NCBI GenBank assembly: GCA_012839355.1 | Contig: DUNK01000030.1 | Span: forward strand, 1 to 54,725 | Reading direction: 5' to 3' | Origin: Acholeplasma sp. | Lineage (GTDB): Bacteria > Bacillota_I > Bacilli_A > Acholeplasmatales > UBA5453 | Length of the DNA: 54,725 nt | Shown here: in pieces, positions 51,794 through 54,725 of the stretch | Position numbering within the stretch: the first letter of the stretch is position 1 | Layout of the letters: each line of letters opens with the position of its first letter | Position numbers and translations under genes: made by a program | Notes under the pieces: model-generated | Databases searched by the model: none | What the model saw: the letters and a program-made list of their open reading frames with translations, nothing else | What the model was told of the DNA's origin: nothing

Positions 51794-51802
51794 TGTTATT
51801 AT
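51794..51802 (+). promoter_or_regulatory. Extended -10 promoter of pfp
   Basis: TGTTATTAT lies 37 bases before the pfp start. No clear -35 was seen. Confidence 0.45.
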
Positions 51803-51839
51803 TAAAAAGGAAACAATAATTAATAGGAGTTGAGATAAT

Positions 51840-53084
51840 ATGAAAAAATTAAAGGGCGCAGCAATATTAGGTCAATCAGGTGGACCAACAAGCGTTATTA
51901 ATGCCAGCGCAGCGGGAGTTTTCCTAGAAGCGTTAAAACACGAAGAAATCACAGCTGTTTATGGCGCTAAACATGGCATTAGAGGTATTTTAAACGAAGA
52001 GTTTTATGACATCGGTAAAGAAGATGTAAAAGAACTTGAATTATTAAAAAACACACCAGCAAGCATGATTGGTTCGGTTAGATATAAACTAGCTGATCCA
52101 AAAAAAGATCCAACAGATTACTTTAGATTGTTAGAAGTATTCAAAAAATATAACATTCGTTACTTTTTCTATAATGGTGGAAACGACTCAATGGATACAG
52201 CAAACAAAATCGCTGATTTCTTAACTGAACACGATTATGAATGTAGAGTAATGGGCGTTCCTAAAACAATTGATAATGATTTATACGGAACAGATCACTG
52301 CCCAGGTTATGGAAGTGCTGCAAAATATGTTGCAACAACATTGATGGAACTTTACCATGACGCAACAGTTTACGACACTCCTCAAGTAACAATCGTTGAA
52401 ATTATGGGTAGAAACGCTGGTTGGTTAACAGCCGCTAGTCAATTAGCAATTGAAAAAGGTCAAGGCCCAGACTTAGTATACTTACCTGAAAAAGTCTTTG
52501 ATTATGATGAATTCTTTGAAGACATCGAAAAGAAACTAAAAGAAAGTAGTAAAGTAATTGTTGCTTTTAGTGAAGGTGTAAGAGATAAAGATGGAAACTA
52601 CATCCCTGAAAAATATTCTGACCTTTCTAAAGACTCATTTGGGCATACTCAACTTGGTGGAGCTGCTGCAATTTTAGCTGATGAGGTTAAAAAACGCTTT
52701 GATGTTAAAGTACGAGCAATTGAGTTTTCATTAATGCAAAGATGTGCCGCTCACTTAGCTAGTGCAGTTGATGTTGAAGAAGCATTCAACGCTGGTAGAG
52801 AAGCTGTTAAATCAGCCGTTAACGGTCACTCAAAATATATGATTGCCTTTGAAAGAGTTAGCAACAACCCATATAAAATCAATTATGTACATCTACCATT
52901 AAGCAAAGTTGCAAACGTTGAAAAGAAAGTACCACTGGAGTGGATTAAACCACATGGTGCAGGTCTTACAAAAGAATTTGTAGAATATGCTTTACCACTT
53001 ATTCAAGGCGATGATAAAGCACCACTTGAAGATGGTCTCCCAAGATTTGCAAACCTAAAGAAAGTTTTAGTTAATAAAAAATAG
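51840..53084 (+). CDS. pfp: Pyrophosphate-type phosphofructokinase
   Basis: This enzyme phosphorylates fructose 6-phosphate with pyrophosphate, reversibly, and so saves ATP. The 414-residue protein has ILGQSGGPTSVINASAAG, NGGNDSMDTA and VPKTIDNDLYGTDH. Asp in GGNDS (position 104 of E. coli PfkA) and Lys in PKTIDND (position 124) are the residues that mark pyrophosphate users; pfkA next door lacks both. MGRNAGWLTAAS and the long C-terminal region are also typical. The start has GGAGTTGAGATAAT. A terminator follows, and the CRISPR array begins within its T run. Confidence 0.92.
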   Translation: MKKLKGAAILGQSGGPTSVINASAAGVFLEALKHEEITAVYGAKHGIRGILNEEFYDIGKEDVKELELLKNTPASMIGSVRYKLADPKKDPTDYFRLLEVFKKYNIRYFFYNGGNDSMDTANKIADFLTEHDYECRVMGVPKTIDNDLYGTDHCPGYGSAAKYVATTLMELYHDATVYDTPQVTIVEIMGRNAGWLTAASQLAIEKGQGPDLVYLPEKVFDYDEFFEDIEKKLKESSKVIVAFSEGVRDKDGNYIPEKYSDLSKDSFGHTQLGGAAAILADEVKKRFDVKVRAIEFSLMQRCAAHLASAVDVEEAFNAGREAVKSAVNGHSKYMIAFERVSNNPYKINYVHLPLSKVANVEKKVPLEWIKPHGAGLTKEFVEYALPLIQGDDKAPLEDGLPRFANLKKVLVNKK

Positions 53085-53097
53085 TCTAAATGAAGAT

Positions 53098-53128
53098 AAA
53101 AGAACCTATAAGAAAAGGTTCTTTTTTT
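53098..53128 (+). terminator. Terminator of pfp
   Basis: AAAAGAACCT/AGGTTCTTTT (53098-53107 with 53116-53125), 8-base loop and T run. Its tail overlaps the first three bases of the degenerate CRISPR repeat. Confidence 0.85.
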
Positions 53129-54725
53129 ATCAACTAACAAAAATTTTTAGGGTAACAAAACAATCTCTTGATAACTCATTTTCTCATTATCGTTTTCAAA
53201 TAGCAAAAATTTTTAGGGTAACAAAACGAGAGAGGTAAGGGCTCATTATCATTAAGAGTTTTCAAATAGCAAAAATTTTTAGGGTAACAAAACTAGATTT
53301 TATGCGTAAAAACAATCGCAAACGTTTTCAAATAGCAAAAATTTTTAGGGTAACAAAACCTCTCGTAGAAGAGCATAACGGATTCTACGGTTTTCAAATA
53401 GCAAAAATTTTTAGGGTAACAAAACGAGATTATAACGAACGAAGAGAAGACACAGGTTTTCAAATAGCAAAAATTTTTAGGGTAACAAAACAGGGATAAT
53501 TATTTTCCACGTGATATACCGTTTTCAAATAGCAAAAATTTTTAGGGTAACAAAACCAGTCTATCAATAATTTCAATATACTCGTTGTTTTCAAATAGCA
53601 AAAATTTTTAGGGTAACAAAACGTCCTGTAAATTCTGGTAAAATGTCATCAAGTTTTCAAATAGCAAAAATTTTTAGGGTAACAAAACGTCTATAATACG
53701 ATAAAATGCACCTTTTTTGTTTTCAAATAGCAAAAATTTTTAGGGTAACAAAACTCATCAGTCGTATCATGTTCAATAACCAAAGTTTTCAAATAGCAAA
53801 AATTTTTAGGGTAACAAAACAGATTTCATTAAAAATTATAAGGATAATGAGTTTTCAAATAGCAAAAATTTTTAGGGTAACAAAACAACCAAACTAACCA
53901 ACTCTTTACGACCTAGGTTTTCAAATAGCAAAAATTTTTAGGGTAACAAAACTATCCGTACTTATTAGTAGTCGCTTTAAAAGTTTTCAAATAGCAAAAA
54001 TTTTTAGGGTAACAAAACTCAATTGTTGGATTATTCCATGCGGAGTTAGTTTTCAAATAGCAAAAATTTTTAGGGTAACAAAACCTTCTTCATTTTGCTT
54101 TAACATTTCTACTAGTTTTCAAATAGCAAAAATTTTTAGGGTAACAAAACGTTGGCAATACGATACACATGATGGTTATGGTTTTCAAATAGCAAAAATT
54201 TTTAGGGTAACAAAACTAACTGGTCTGTAGCCTGTAGATATAACAAGTTTTCAAATAGCAAAAATTTTTAGGGTAACAAAACAGCCTTTTGCCTTACTTT
54301 TTCTAACTGTTAGTTTTCAAATAGCAAAAATTTTTAGGGTAACAAAACACTTCTTTACTGTTTGATCTTAGTTTTTTCGTTTTCAAATAGCAAAAATTTT
54401 TAGGGTAACAAAACTAATTGACTTTACATCATCAAGATTAAATGGTTTTCAAATAGCAAAAATTTTTAGGGTAACAAAACTTATATCGGTTGTGTCACTC
54501 TTGCCGTTTTGTTTTCAAATAGCAAAAATTTTTAGGGTAACAAAACATGGTTGGAATTTATACGGCGATGGATACGGTTTTCAAATAGCAAAAATTTTTA
54601 GGGTAACAAAACCAGTCGATAATGCACGTAATGTCATTGTATGTTTTCAAATAGCAAAAATTTTTAGGGTAACAAAACGTATTATTATAGAGCAGATGAC
54701 ACCGATGTGTTTTCAAATAGCAAAA
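53126..54725 (-). CRISPR. CRISPR array, type II-like, 25 repeats and 24 spacers, incomplete at the right
   Basis: The 36-base repeat reads GTTTTCAAATAGC at the left end, AAAAATTTTT in the middle and GGGTAACAAAAC at the right (plus strand). There are 23 identical full copies from 53192 to 54678, a degenerate copy at 53126-53161 (mismatches only at repeat positions 1, 4, 9 and 12) and a 17-base partial copy at 54709. All 24 spacers are 30 bases except spacer 6 (53492-53520, 29). Repeat length, GTTTT/AAAAC ends and 30-base spacers fit type II (Cas9) arrays. The degenerate repeat and lack of leader space at the left suggest transcription on the minus strand from a leader to the right, so strand is inferred. 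No cas gene or tracrRNA is in the window. Confidence 0.97.

Noticed and set aside
53302-53897. Open frames encoding repeats of FQIAKIFRVTK
   Set aside because: The repeat-plus-spacer unit is 66 bases, a multiple of 3, so the CRISPR repeat stays in one frame and mimics a repetitive protein. There is no ribosome site, and the 29-base spacer 6 breaks the frame.
1-54725. Mycoplasma-type code with UGA as Trp
   Set aside because: Trp is encoded by TGG, and several genes (feoA, nadE, glmU, gcvPA, the 13100 membrane gene) end at TGA exactly where the next gene begins.
1-54725. tRNA or rRNA genes
   Set aside because: The intergenic gaps are short and AT-rich, and I saw no cloverleaf or conserved TTC-A arm sequences. 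A covariance search was not possible.
53126-54725. Spacers targeting this window's own genes
   Set aside because: By eye only short matches were found, such as 10 bases of spacer 15 in the nadE start region. These are at chance level; a full alignment would be needed to exclude self-targeting.

Overview
The window looks like chromosome from a small-genome, AT-rich (roughly 30% G+C by eye) relative of the Mollicutes within the Firmicutes, most like Acholeplasmatales or Izemoplasmatales. The clues are a Mollicute-like ribosomal protein L32 without zinc cysteines, a pyrophosphate-type phosphofructokinase next to an ATP-type one, many short lipoproteins, and very AT-rich intergenic DNA. UGA is a stop codon here (feoA, nadE, gcvPA, glmU and others end in TGA), which argues against Mycoplasma and Spiroplasma. 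The lineage is inference. No rRNA or tRNA gene was found.

Layout. 1-3.8 kb: a lipoprotein broken by a frameshift and cut by the window edge, a leucine-rich-repeat lipoprotein with a small membrane protein, a tail-anchored protein and dihydrolipoamide dehydrogenase. 3.9-11.9 kb: an MMPL-type exporter with a lipoprotein partner, lipoate-protein ligase, a class I amidotransferase-like hydrolase, a CpsB-type phosphatase and RtcB. 12-18.4 kb: glycerate kinase with a membrane protein, the ferrous iron operon feoA-feoB-small Cys-rich protein, and an M13 peptidase. 18.4-27 kb: operon nadD-nadE-mnmA-recD2, an acyltransferase, and an O-antigen-ligase-like protein with an MBL-fold hydrolase. 27-31.9 kb: secG behind a strong promoter and a terminator-like RNA hairpin, an unknown gene, yceD-rpmF, and an LTA-synthase-like gene overlapping rsmH. 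31.9-42 kb: heterodimeric ABC exporter, pepT, esterase, glycerophosphodiesterase, nagB, and glmU overlapping a macro-domain gene. 42-46 kb: glycine cleavage operon gcvT-gcvH-gcvPA-gcvPB. 46-53 kb: MscS channel, CpsD and CpsC, uvrB, pfkA and divergent pfp. 53.1 kb to the end: a CRISPR array that runs off the window.

How the genes fit together. The gcv operon, lpd and lplA make a complete glycine cleavage system with lipoate salvage. pfkA and pfp give two routes at the phosphofructokinase step. CpsB, CpsC, CpsD, the O-antigen-ligase-like protein, the LTA-synthase-like protein, glmU and nagB point to surface polymers and amino sugars. No cas gene is in the window. The array has 36-bp repeats beginning GTTTT and ending AAAAC with 30-bp spacers, the format of type II systems. 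Its degenerate end repeat lies at the left, so leader and cas genes are probably to the right, outside the window.

Transcription signals are unusually readable. Many promoters carry an extended -10 (TGn before TATAAT-like hexamers), often without a clear -35, and most operons end in AT-rich hairpins with T-tracts.
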